From Flavobacteriales bacterium (GTDB lineage: Bacteria; Bacteroidota; Bacteroidia; Flavobacteriales_D; UBA2798): a stretch of 44,397 nt of DNA. Both the position numbers and the translations under genes were made by a program. Under the pieces are notes generated by a model. That model saw only the letters and a list, made by a program, of their open reading frames with translations, ran no database searches and had not been told where the DNA came from. Shown here piece by piece: positions 24,702 to 33,177 of this stretch (position 1 is its first letter; each line of letters opens with the position of its first letter). The stretch is taken from NCBI GenBank assembly GCA_019694795.1, contig JAIBBF010000025.1, forward strand, positions 1-44,397, written 5' to 3'.

Positions 24702-25366
24702 TGCTGGGCATAATTTCGTTCACCAAAAATTTTGCTGCCAACCCGTATCATGGTACTTCCTTCTTCAATAGCCAATAAATAATCGCCACTCATACCCATA
24801 GAGATAATGGAAATAGTTTCTTTAATGGATTTCAATTGTTCAAATGTCCTTTTCAATCCCTGAAACTCCGATTTTATTTTTTGGATATCATCTGTATTTG
24901 ATGCCATTCCCATCACACCGGTGATGTTTACGTTGTTTAATGCTTGAAAAGCATCGCTCTTTAGTAATGTTATCGCCTCTTCTTCCGAGAGTCCGAATTT
25001 ACTTTCTTCCGAAGCGATATAGATTTGCAACAAACAAGGAATAATACGATTGTTTTTTTTCGCTTGTTTATCGATCTCCTGCAGCAATTTTAAACTATCT
25101 ACGCCATGAATTAAATGGACAAAAGGAGCAATGTATTTTACTTTGTTACTTTGTAAATGTCCAATAGCGTGCCAACGGATATCTTTTGGCAGCAATTCTG
25201 CTTTTGCACAAAGTTCCTGAATGTAATTCTCTCCAAAATCGCGCTGGCCCGCCGCATAGGCTTCCATGATTTCTTCGTTCGATTTGGTTTTGGATACTGC
25301 AATCAATGTTACATATTCCGGAATTTCGCTTTTGATTTTAGAAATATGTTCAGCAATTTTCGACAT
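24698..25366 (-). CDS. YggS-family PLP-binding protein (PLP homeostasis protein)
   Basis: 222 aa from ATG 25366 (MSKIAEHISKIKSEIP), which matches how YggS/PLPBP proteins begin. The frame also allows ATG 25408, 11 bases after the upstream stop, adding 14 residues. PLP is held by the Lys in LIAVSKTKSNEEI. FGENYIQEL, WHAIGHLQSNKVK, and SMGMSGDYLLAI with GSTMIRVGSKIFGER form the rest of the single-domain TIM barrel. The family has no known catalytic activity and buffers PLP supply, affecting amino- and keto-acid pools. Sharing an operon with serA, whose pathway partner SerC needs PLP, makes biological sense. Confidence 0.92.
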   Translation of the reverse strand: MSKIAEHISKIKSEIPEYVTLIAVSKTKSNEEIMEAYAAGQRDFGENYIQELCAKAELLPKDIRWHAIGHLQSNKVKYIAPFVHLIHGVDSLKLLQEIDKQAKKNNRIIPCLLQIYIASEESKFGLSEEEAITLLKSDAFQALNNVNITGVMGMASNTDDIQKIKSEFQGLKRTFEQLKSIKETISIISMGMSGDYLLAIEEGSTMIRVGSKIFGERNYAQQ

Positions 25367-25419
25367 GTACAAATCGATTTTATTTACCCCTTCCAGCGAA
25401 TGGGTCAAGTTGTGATTCT

Positions 25420-26667
25420 TTATTCTTCCAATCCCTGAATAACCAAACCACTTCTTAATTTCGGTTCAATCCAGGTAGTTTTGGGAGGCATAATGTTATG
25501 CGTATCTGCAATTTCTTTTAGCTGCTCAACTTTTACGGGAAACAAAGCAAATGCAACTTTACGTTTTTCTTCATCCACTTTTTTCTGAAGTGCATCCATA
25601 CCTCTTAATCCGCCCACGAATTCAATGCGTGAATCAGTTTTTAAATCGTGTACGCCAAGGATGGGAGAAAGGATATTGTCCGTTAAAATTTGAGCATCCA
25701 GATTTCCCACTGGATCTTTCGGATTAAAACTTCCTTTGCGGGCATTCAGAATGTACCAGTTTCCATCGAGATACATCGTAAACTGATGAATCTTTTTGGG
25801 TTTAATCTGATGTTTGCCATGAAGTTTGATTTCAAATTTATCTTCCAGTTTCTTTAAAAATTCAGAAGTGGATAATCCATTTAAATCTTTCACCACACGA
25901 TTGAAATCGTAAATGTTCAATTGACTTTCACTGATGAAAAAAGCCATGCAGTAATTGAACATTTCTTTGCCGGAGTATTTTTTTAATTTTTTCCGTTTGT
26001 CCTTCGCCAGCAATGCAGAAGAAGCACTACGGTGATGTCCGTCCGCAATATAAACGGCAGGAATTTTCAAAAATGCATCAGAAATTAGTTTAATATCCGA
26101 TTTGTCCTCTACCACCCATAAAAAATGAGTGACGTGATCGGTAGTTGCAAATTCATATTCCGCACGGAGCAAAGTGTATTTCTTTAGGACTTTATCTACT
26201 GTTTTATTATCGGCGTAGGACAATAAAACGGGTTCTGCATTAAATCCGCAAACATCCAGGTAGTTTTTAAAGACCTCTTCGCGTTTTGTTAACGTTTGTT
26301 CATGGATTTTTATCACGCCATTCAGATAATCATCCACAGAAGCTCCTGCAATTATTCCGGTGTATTCAAATCCATCTTTCTGCTGGCGATAGATATATAA
26401 ACAGTCTTTTTTATCCTGAATTAAAATCCCCTTTTTGCGGAATTCATTAAAACTCTTTTTTACCAGTTTAAAGCGCTCGGTGGTATTCGGACGAGTACTT
26501 GCTTTTTGTCCAAACTCCGGTAATATCACATGCATGAAGGTATAGGGATTCTCCTCCAGTTTTGCATTGAGAATACGAGGTTTGTACAAATTGACAGCAC
26601 GTGACGCAACCAAATGCGCTTTATCACGGGTGGGACGAATTCCCTTAAAGGGATGAATAACCGCCAT
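25420..26667 (-). CDS. DUF1015 family protein
   Basis: 415 aa. The family signature is clear: the start MAVIHPFKGIRPT, ENPYTFMHVILPEFG, and the central VYIADGHHRSASSALL with an HHR triad that looks catalytic, followed by MAFFISESQLNIYDFNRVV. DUF1015 proteins are widespread, cytosolic and not fully characterised. They often lie beside serA/serC, as here: serA is 6 bases upstream. A role in serine or related amino-acid metabolism is a context inference. Downstream are YggS and the SDR-like gene in the same direction. Confidence 0.9.
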   Translation of the reverse strand: MAVIHPFKGIRPTRDKAHLVASRAVNLYKPRILNAKLEENPYTFMHVILPEFGQKASTRPNTTERFKLVKKSFNEFRKKGILIQDKKDCLYIYRQQKDGFEYTGIIAGASVDDYLNGVIKIHEQTLTKREEVFKNYLDVCGFNAEPVLLSYADNKTVDKVLKKYTLLRAEYEFATTDHVTHFLWVVEDKSDIKLISDAFLKIPAVYIADGHHRSASSALLAKDKRKKLKKYSGKEMFNYCMAFFISESQLNIYDFNRVVKDLNGLSTSEFLKKLEDKFEIKLHGKHQIKPKKIHQFTMYLDGNWYILNARKGSFNPKDPVGNLDAQILTDNILSPILGVHDLKTDSRIEFVGGLRGMDALQKKVDEEKRKVAFALFPVKVEQLKEIADTHNIMPPKTTWIEPKLRSGLVIQGLEE

Positions 26668-26673
26668 GGTGAT

Positions 26674-27636
26674 TTATTTCGAGTAAAACGAAATGATTTT
26701 ATCTGCGATCTCAATTCCGATTCGGTCCTGCGCTTCAACTGTTGCAGCTCCGATATGCGGGGTTAAAGAGATTTTTGGATGAACTAATAAATCCTGGCGT
26801 GGAGTAGGTTCGTTTTCGAAAACATCAAGCGCAGCATGTGCAATTTTTCCTGCATCTAATCCTGCAATTAAATCATCTTCATTAATCACACCGCCACGAG
26901 CCGTATTTACCAGGCAAACCCCATCTTTCATTTTGGCAATCTCCGCAGCTTTTATCACTGCAGATCCATCTTTTTGTTTTGGAACATGCAAGGTGATAAA
27001 GTCAGATTGAGATAAGAGTTCATCCATTGAAGAACTTTTTACGGCAACTTTTACTTTACCGTGACCATGAATTTCAATTTCAATCTGCGCTTCAGTAACA
27101 AAAGGATCATGCGCGATTACTTTCATTCCGCATCCCAGAGCATAAGAAGCAACGGCCTGACCAATTCTTCCGAATCCGATAATTCCGATTGTTTTACCTC
27201 TCAACTCAATTCCTTTTGCATATTTCTTTTTGAGTTTCTCAAATTCACTTACACCGTTAGCAGGCATATTGCGGTTCGAATCGTAAATGAAACGAGCCAT
27301 GGCAAACAGGTGAGAAAAAACCAATTCTGCCACCGATTGTGAAGAAGCGCCTGGGGTATTAAATACATCAATTCCTTTTTCGCGACCGTAAGCCACATCA
27401 ATATTATCCATTCCTACACCACCGCGACCAATCATTTTTAAACCGGGACAAGCATCGATCACTTCTTTTCGAACCGTAGTAGCAGAACGAACTAATACTA
27501 CTTCATAGCCTTGTTCATTGATGGCTTTGGCCAATTGATCTTGAGCTACTTTTTCAGTTACTACCGTAAAACCGGCTTTTTCAAGAAGGATTTGTCCGGA
27601 TTTGTCAATACCGTCGTTGGCGAGGATTTTTTTCAT
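26674..27636 (-). CDS. serA: D-3-phosphoglycerate dehydrogenase-type 2-hydroxyacid dehydrogenase
   Basis: 320 aa from ATG 27636 (MKKILANDGIDKSGQILL); an earlier in-frame ATG at 27654 is less likely. First step of serine synthesis: 3-phosphoglycerate plus NAD+ to 3-phosphohydroxypyruvate. Visible are MIGRGGVGMDNIDV, the Rossmann loop GIIGFGRIGQAVA, the catalytic Arg in VNTARGGVINEDDL, Glu in LDVFENEP and His in LTPHIGAATVEAQ. It is the short form without the C-terminal ACT regulatory domain, so feedback inhibition by serine is not expected through that route. It is the head of the minus-strand operon ending at 23615. The 2-hydroxyacid dehydrogenase family is sure; SerA specificity is supported by DUF1015 next door. 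Confidence 0.9.
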   Translation of the reverse strand: MKKILANDGIDKSGQILLEKAGFTVVTEKVAQDQLAKAINEQGYEVVLVRSATTVRKEVIDACPGLKMIGRGGVGMDNIDVAYGREKGIDVFNTPGASSQSVAELVFSHLFAMARFIYDSNRNMPANGVSEFEKLKKKYAKGIELRGKTIGIIGFGRIGQAVASYALGCGMKVIAHDPFVTEAQIEIEIHGHGKVKVAVKSSSMDELLSQSDFITLHVPKQKDGSAVIKAAEIAKMKDGVCLVNTARGGVINEDDLIAGLDAGKIAHAALDVFENEPTPRQDLLVHPKISLTPHIGAATVEAQDRIGIEIADKIISFYSK

Positions 27637-27711
27637 GAGGATAATTTTTACCAAAAGTAAAAATTCGAACGAAAAAAGTCCCCCGAAATGCGTGAAATAA
27701 AACCGGGTGGA

Positions 27712-28230
27712 TTAATTATTTAATCGTGCAATTTGGATTTGGAGGTATTGAAGCCTCATATAGACCTGATAGTCATCAAAACAATAACGATTGGCATTAG
27801 CCAAAATCATTTTTCGGTGTTGACTCCCCATGTTAATCCAATCTTCCATGCTAATTCTGATTTTACCTGCCTTGTATTTACGTATTTCGGCAAGTCGAGC
27901 ATCAATATCCACTGGAGGTCCTTGCATGACTTCAGCTTTTGAATTATAAGTGGGATAGATGACCTCTTTCTGTCCGGGTTTTTGTTGTGGATGAACAAAG
28001 CTTTGGTTTTGATTTGAATTGGATGGTGCGTTAGTCCCCCTTTGAGTTCCCGAAGAATAATAAGTTGGATTTTTTCGATTAGATGGCATTGGGCTTCTAT
28101 ACTGTTGAGAAGGCACCTTGGCAGGTTTAGAATATGCATTGTTTTTTCCTGTCACATTGGGTTTCCCGTTTTGTTGTGAAAATACCATGCTGCCTAAAAA
28201 AATAAAACCGATTGTGAAATAACGTTTCAT
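27712..28230 (-). CDS. Secreted low-complexity hypothetical protein
   Basis: 172 aa. The signal peptide MKRYFTIGFIFLGSMVFSQQ is followed by about 85 residues rich in Asn, Gln, Ser, Pro and Lys with no fold. A compact conserved-looking C-terminus follows (about 105-172): DIDARLAEIRKYKAGKIRIS, MEDWINMGSQHRKMILAN and YQVYMRLQYLQIQIARL. The disordered linker plus small helical domain suggests a periplasmic or surface adaptor, but that is a guess. It stands alone between serA and pruA. Confidence 0.75.
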   Translation of the reverse strand: MKRYFTIGFIFLGSMVFSQQNGKPNVTGKNNAYSKPAKVPSQQYRSPMPSNRKNPTYYSSGTQRGTNAPSNSNQNQSFVHPQQKPGQKEVIYPTYNSKAEVMQGPPVDIDARLAEIRKYKAGKIRISMEDWINMGSQHRKMILANANRYCFDDYQVYMRLQYLQIQIARLNN

Positions 28231-28287
28231 ATTCTTGTTTTCAGGAATTTACAAAGACGAGCATTAAAAAGCAAAACGCTACCAATG

Positions 28288-28318
28288 AAAAAGCCCCTAA
28301 ATAGGTTTAGAGGCTTTT
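28288..28318 (-). terminator. Intrinsic terminator for pruA
   Basis: A 13-base stem with one mismatch (AAAAGCCTCTAAA / TTTAGGGGCTTTT on the minus strand), a 4-base loop and a following T-run lies 24 bases after the pruA stop. Confidence 0.8.
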
Positions 28319-28341
28319 CAGTTGTAGAATTTAAATGACGA

Positions 28342-29973
28342 TTAATCTTTTTGCAGGAATGGATATCTGTAATCCACCGGCGGAACAAAGGTTTCTTTGA
28401 TGGTGCGTGGAGAAACCCAGCGCAACAAATTAATCATTGAACCGGCTTTATCGTTGGTTCCTGAACCGCGGGCACCACCAAATGGTTGTTGTCCCACAAC
28501 TGCTCCTGTTGGTTTATCGTTGATATAAAAATTCCCTGCAGCATTTCTTAATTCGCGTGTGGCGTACTCGGCCGCATAACGATCGTTCGAGAATATGCTT
28601 CCGGTTAACGCATAAATGGAAGTTGAATCCACCAAACGAATGGTTTCTTTGAATTTTTCTGCCGGATAAACATAAACTGTTAAAACAGGACCAAATAACT
28701 CTTCACACATGGTGACGTAGCCAGGGTCTTTGGTAAGGATAACAGTAGGTTCAATAAAGTAACCCACTTTTTTATCGCATTTACCGCCGGCAATAATTTC
28801 AACTTTTTTATCCTTTTTCGCATTGAGAATATAACCTGCGAGTTTGTCGAACGATTTTTCATCAATCACTGCATTAACGAAATTGGTGAAATCTTCCGTT
28901 CCACCCATTTTCATACTTTTTAAATCAGCAATTAATAATTTTTTTACCTCCGGCCAGATGTTGGAAGGAATATAGGCGCGTGAAGCAGCAGAGCATTTTT
29001 GTCCCTGGAATTCAAAAGCACCTCTCGACATAGCCGTTGCCACTTCTGCAGGATCTGCACTGCTATGTGCAAGAATGAAATCCTTACCTCCGGTTTCGCC
29101 AACAATGCGCGGGTAACTTTTGTATTTGTGAATGTTATTCCCAATGGTTTGCCAGATATTTTGGAATACTTCGGTACTACCTGTAAAGTGAATTCCAGCA
29201 AAATCGCGGTGGTTAAAAATGACGTCAGCTGCTTCTGGTCCGCTAGGATAAATCAAATTAATCACACCATCCGGTAATCCGGCCTTCATGAAAATTTCCA
29301 TCAATACGTTGGCCGAATAAACCTGCGTATTCGAAGGTTTCCATACTACGGTGTTCCCCATCATAGCAGCAGATGTTGGTAAGTTTCCTGCAATTGCCGT
29401 GAAATTAAACGGCGTTAATGCGTAAACAAATCCTTCGAGCGGACGCCATTCCAACCGGTTCCACATTCCCGGTAAAGAATCGGGTTGCTGCGCATAAATC
29501 TCGGTCATGTATTGCACATTAAAGCGCAAAAAATCGATGATTTCACATGCTGCATCAATTTCGGCCTGATAGGCATTTTTCGATTGACCAAGCATGGTTG
29601 CCGCATTGAGCTTTGCACGGTAGGGCCCCGCAATTAAATCGGCGGCCTTTAAAAAGATACTTGCACGGTGTTCCCATGCCAGGTCTTCCCACTGTGCTTT
29701 AGCTTTTAAAGCGGCATCTATAGCTTGTTTGATGTGTTTTTTCTCGGATTTGTGGTAGAATCCCAACGTATGTTTATGATCATGCGGAGGAGCAATACGG
29801 GCTTTATCCCCACTTCTAACTTCCTTACCGCCAATGTACATGGGGATATCCACTTTCACTGCACGGAGTGATTTTAATGCAGCTTGAAGTTCTTTACGTT
29901 CCGGACTTCCGGGAGCGTAATTTTTTACCGGTTCGTTTTTGGCAACGGGTACTTTATAAATTCCTTTTGGCAT
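28342..29973 (-). CDS. pruA: L-glutamate gamma-semialdehyde dehydrogenase (1-pyrroline-5-carboxylate dehydrogenase)
   Basis: 543 aa, the stand-alone eukaryotic-type (ALDH4A1-like) P5C dehydrogenase that finishes proline breakdown to glutamate using NAD+. The catalytic C327 lies in FEFQGQKCSAASRAY and the general base E293 in RIVGETGGKDF. NAD binding is seen in TPFNFTAIAGNLP, VVWKPSNTQ and HFTGST. The long N-terminal region (IYKVPVAKNEPVKNYAPGS, MYIGGKEVRSGD) is characteristic of this clade. No proline dehydrogenase gene is in the window. A TAnnTTTG element lies 20-27 bases before the ATG, and a terminator follows. Confidence 0.95.
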   Translation of the reverse strand: MPKGIYKVPVAKNEPVKNYAPGSPERKELQAALKSLRAVKVDIPMYIGGKEVRSGDKARIAPPHDHKHTLGFYHKSEKKHIKQAIDAALKAKAQWEDLAWEHRASIFLKAADLIAGPYRAKLNAATMLGQSKNAYQAEIDAACEIIDFLRFNVQYMTEIYAQQPDSLPGMWNRLEWRPLEGFVYALTPFNFTAIAGNLPTSAAMMGNTVVWKPSNTQVYSANVLMEIFMKAGLPDGVINLIYPSGPEAADVIFNHRDFAGIHFTGSTEVFQNIWQTIGNNIHKYKSYPRIVGETGGKDFILAHSSADPAEVATAMSRGAFEFQGQKCSAASRAYIPSNIWPEVKKLLIADLKSMKMGGTEDFTNFVNAVIDEKSFDKLAGYILNAKKDKKVEIIAGGKCDKKVGYFIEPTVILTKDPGYVTMCEELFGPVLTVYVYPAEKFKETIRLVDSTSIYALTGSIFSNDRYAAEYATRELRNAAGNFYINDKPTGAVVGQQPFGGARGSGTNDKAGSMINLLRWVSPRTIKETFVPPVDYRYPFLQKD

Positions 29974-29992
29974 AATCTGTTGAATTGGTTTC

Positions 29993-30000
29993 CAAATTTA
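29993..30000 (-). promoter_or_regulatory. Possible -7 element for pruA
   Basis: TAAATTTG on the minus strand matches TAnnTTTG and lies 20 bases before the pruA ATG. I see no -33 TTTG at the usual spacing. Confidence 0.35.
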
Positions 30001-30062
30001 ATCAAAACATTTACCTGCGGATGTGATTCTACTCACATATTGTATTTAGATTAGCAAACCAA

Positions 30063-32888
30063 ATGAAAACCATGAAGGGAATTACCTCCATTCTGTTGTT
30101 TTGCCTGTTGATTCCATTTTCCGGCATTTCCCAAACGAAGGAATTGGATTCACTCAATGCGATATTTCCGGCCTCCAAAGGCAAGGACCGGGTCGATATT
30201 CAGATTTCTATAGCCCGGAAGGTGTATAAAACCGATAAGGAAAAATCGGAATCTTACTTTAAAGAAGCAGAGGCACTGGCGCGTTCCATCAATTACAAAG
30301 AAGGGATAATCGATGCGGTTTATTACAGTCACCGTTCCAAAGATTTAGCTAAAGATTATACCAATGCTTTACCCGGATATAAATCCGCTTTAAAAATGGC
30401 GCAGGATTTAGGGGATCGCAAACGAATTGCCATGTGTTATTTGGCGATAGGAAAAATTCATGGCCGGATGAACCATTATATGGAGGACATTCTCACAATG
30501 GATGAAGCTTTGGCCTGGGTGAAAAATGATGAGTATGAATTCAGAGGTGATTTCCATGCTGAAAAGGGATTCGCGCTTTTTTACACGGGTGATTATACAA
30601 AAGCAAAATATAATTTCGAAGAAGCCTATACCATGCGGATAAAATCCGGTAATGAAGCAGATGCAGCCGGTGTGTATATGAATTTGGGGGTAATGACCTA
30701 CCGTATGGGGAAAGCGGAAGAATCATTGCCTTATTATCAGGTCGCCCTAAAATCATTCAAAAAACAAAAGGATACAGTGAATATCGGTCACGCATTGGTC
30801 AACATTGCGATGTCGGAATACGCCATGGGGAAAATTGATGATGCTACGCGTGATTATCAGCGTGCGGGGGAAATGTATCTGGCCATTAACGACAGAAGAA
30901 ATTTCACCTATGTCCTCAGCAACATCACCAATTTATACATCGATCAGGGTCAATACGGCAAAGCCTACCTGGCGCAGATGGATGCATTAAAGCAATATGA
31001 AAAAGATGGCGACCGCAAAGGCATTGCAGGAAGTTATGCGGGGATTAGTCAGGTTAACCTGCACATGAAAGATACAGCGAAAGCGCTCGAATACCTCGAA
31101 AAGGCAATTGCAATCAACCAGGAGTTAGGTATTTTGAATTCACTGGCCGGTAATCTGGTGGCGAAGGGAAATATTTTATCTGAACGCAAACAATTTACAG
31201 AAGCGAATGCCTGCTATCAGCAAGCGATGCTCATCCGTACAAAAAATGGCGACAAAGGTGGGGTAGCGGGTTCGCATTTATCCATCGGAAATAACTTTTA
31301 CCGTCAGCAACAACTCGATTCGGCTGTGAACCGTTTTACCACGGCATTAAATATTTTTATCGAGCTCGGAGAAAAACAAAATATTGCAGGATTACATTCC
31401 AACATCGGAGTGGTTTACTATGAAAAAGGCGATTACAACAAAGCCTTGGAGCATTATGAAAAAGCGTATGAGATTCGTAAGGAATTAGGTTTTTTGCAGG
31501 ATATCGGAGAAACCTATCTCACTTTTGCCAATGTGTACGACAAACTGGGTAAATACGAGGAAGCGCTAAAGTACCACCGTTTATATTTTAAACAGTGGGA
31601 CTCCCTGTACAGCGAATCGAATAAACGGACCATTGCAGAAATGCAAACCAAATACGAAACCGATAAAAAGGAAAAAGAAATTGCATTGCTTTCTGCCGAA
31701 TCTCAAATGAAGGAATATGCATTAGAGAAACAGTTTTCCTTGTTGGAAATGGAACGATTGAAATCGGACAAAGCCAATCAGGAATTAACGCTTGCACAGC
31801 AATTAGCGAAGCTTAAGGAGATTCAGCTGGAACAATCGGAAAAGGACAAAGCCATTCAGGCCAAAGAGTTGGAAGATGAAAAACAACGTTCCAAATTGCA
31901 AGAGGAAATCAATGCTCAACAGAAAAAAATCACCTCCTATTTTATAGGTGGATTTATTTTTATGTTGATTACCTCACTGATTATTTTCCGTTTTTATCGC
32001 CAGAATAGAAAAGCAAAATTGGTTATTACTGAACAGAAAAAAGAAGTAGAAAAACAAAAAGCAGAAGCCGAACTTCAAAAAATAATTGTAGAAGAGAAGA
32101 ACAAAGAAATTACCGATTCCATTCGTTATGCGCAGCGCCTACAAAATGCTATTCTTCCTCCCATCAATATGTTTGAGAAGATGTTTTCCGATTTCATGGT
32201 GCTGTATAAGCCTAAAGATATTGTGGCCGGCGATTTTTATTGGTTAGCTTCTTTCGCTGAGGCAACGGATACCAAAGGTTTGAGCAGGGACGGAGTTTTG
32301 TTTGCCGTTGCAGATTGTACGGGTCACGGAGTGCCGGGGGCGATGGTTAGTGTGGTTGGACATAACAGTCTTGAGCGTTGCATCAAGGAATTTAAGTTGA
32401 GTTCTCCGGAAAAAATCCTCGATAAACTAAATGATTTGGTAGTTGGCACTTTTTCTAAAAGTGAAGATCAGGTGAGCGACGGAATGGATATTTCACTCTG
32501 TGCCATCAGTCAAAAAGATTCAAAAAAAGTATTGGAATATTCCGGTGCAAATAATCCGGTATGGATAGTCAGAAATGGTGAAATCATCGAAATAAAAGCA
32601 GATAAACAACCCATCGGACGATTTGATTATCGTCAGCCATTTTCACTCCATGAAGTTGAATTGCAAAAAGATGATGTGATTTATTTGTTCTCGGATGGAT
32701 TTGCAGATCAGTTTGGCGGACCATCCGGCAAAAAATTCAAATACTCAAAATTGAAAGAAGAATTGATAAAAATCTGTCAGCAGCCTCTGCAAAAACAGCA
32801 GCGCCTGTTATCGGAAGTATTTGAAAACTGGAAGGGACAATTAGAGCAAGTGGATGATGTTTGCCTTATTGGTGTGCGCATCGATTAA
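30063..32888 (+). CDS. TPR-rich transmembrane SpoIIE-type PP2C phosphatase
   Basis: 941 aa. Signal peptide MKTMKGITSILLFCLLIPFSGISQ. About a dozen TPR-type repeats cover residues 60-520, for example ALEYLEKAIAINQELG and ALEHYEKAYEIRKELG. A long coiled coil at 530-620 contains near-repeats such as KSDKANQELTLAQ and QSEKDKAIQAKELE. A single TM lies at 626-645, with more coiled coil after it. The PP2C domain begins at 689: AGDFYWL, VADCTGHGVPGAMVS, DGMDISLCAIS, SDGFADQFGG, VDDVCLIGVRI. It is the same design as 18763-20937 but with more repeats, so the two are paralogues. Probably a sensor whose periplasmic TPR array controls a cytoplasmic phosphatase. The substrate is unknown. Its stop overlaps the convergent 58-aa gene. 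Confidence 0.92.
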   Translation: MKTMKGITSILLFCLLIPFSGISQTKELDSLNAIFPASKGKDRVDIQISIARKVYKTDKEKSESYFKEAEALARSINYKEGIIDAVYYSHRSKDLAKDYTNALPGYKSALKMAQDLGDRKRIAMCYLAIGKIHGRMNHYMEDILTMDEALAWVKNDEYEFRGDFHAEKGFALFYTGDYTKAKYNFEEAYTMRIKSGNEADAAGVYMNLGVMTYRMGKAEESLPYYQVALKSFKKQKDTVNIGHALVNIAMSEYAMGKIDDATRDYQRAGEMYLAINDRRNFTYVLSNITNLYIDQGQYGKAYLAQMDALKQYEKDGDRKGIAGSYAGISQVNLHMKDTAKALEYLEKAIAINQELGILNSLAGNLVAKGNILSERKQFTEANACYQQAMLIRTKNGDKGGVAGSHLSIGNNFYRQQQLDSAVNRFTTALNIFIELGEKQNIAGLHSNIGVVYYEKGDYNKALEHYEKAYEIRKELGFLQDIGETYLTFANVYDKLGKYEEALKYHRLYFKQWDSLYSESNKRTIAEMQTKYETDKKEKEIALLSAESQMKEYALEKQFSLLEMERLKSDKANQELTLAQQLAKLKEIQLEQSEKDKAIQAKELEDEKQRSKLQEEINAQQKKITSYFIGGFIFMLITSLIIFRFYRQNRKAKLVITEQKKEVEKQKAEAELQKIIVEEKNKEITDSIRYAQRLQNAILPPINMFEKMFSDFMVLYKPKDIVAGDFYWLASFAEATDTKGLSRDGVLFAVADCTGHGVPGAMVSVVGHNSLERCIKEFKLSSPEKILDKLNDLVVGTFSKSEDQVSDGMDISLCAISQKDSKKVLEYSGANNPVWIVRNGEIIEIKADKQPIGRFDYRQPFSLHEVELQKDDVIYLFSDGFADQFGGPSGKKFKYSKLKEELIKICQQPLQKQQRLLSEVFENWKGQLEQVDDVCLIGVRID

Positions 32889-33061
32889 ATGGAATCGAGA
32901 TTGATCTTTCGTAGGATATCCAGATAAGCTTCTTTTTTTCCTTCGTAAATGGTTGCCTTGCCGTAATTATGCGTAAGCTTCGACTCTTTAATAACCGATT
33001 CTGTTTCGGAAACTTTACCTCTTAGCCAGCTTACAAGATCGCGTACTTGTTTTTTGTCCAT
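32885..33061 (-). CDS. 58-aa hypothetical protein
   Basis: The frame from ATG 33061 reads MDKKQVRDLVSWLRGKVSET, then a Lys/Glu-rich middle with HNYGKATIYEGKKEAYLDIL and the end RKINLDSI. The composition is soluble, helical and protein-like, without rare runs. Its stop overlaps the stop of the convergent PP2C gene by two bases. I do not recognise a family. Moderate confidence, because it is short and has no operon partner. Confidence 0.6.
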   Translation of the reverse strand: MDKKQVRDLVSWLRGKVSETESVIKESKLTHNYGKATIYEGKKEAYLDILRKINLDSI

Positions 33062-33114
33062 AGGCTTTGGTTTTTTGGTTCAACAATTCTACGCTGTCTT
33101 ATCTAAAGAGGTTG

Positions 33115-33147
33115 CAAAAAAAATCCCTCCTTATTAGGGGAGGGATT
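33115..33147 (-). terminator. Intrinsic terminator after the secreted 33178-33972 gene
   Basis: On the minus strand the arms AATCCCTCC and GGAGGGATT enclose an 8-base loop and are followed by T8. It lies 30 bases beyond the gene's stop. Confidence 0.85.
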
Positions 33148-33177
33148 CTCAATCAAACAATACACAAAAACAGGAAA

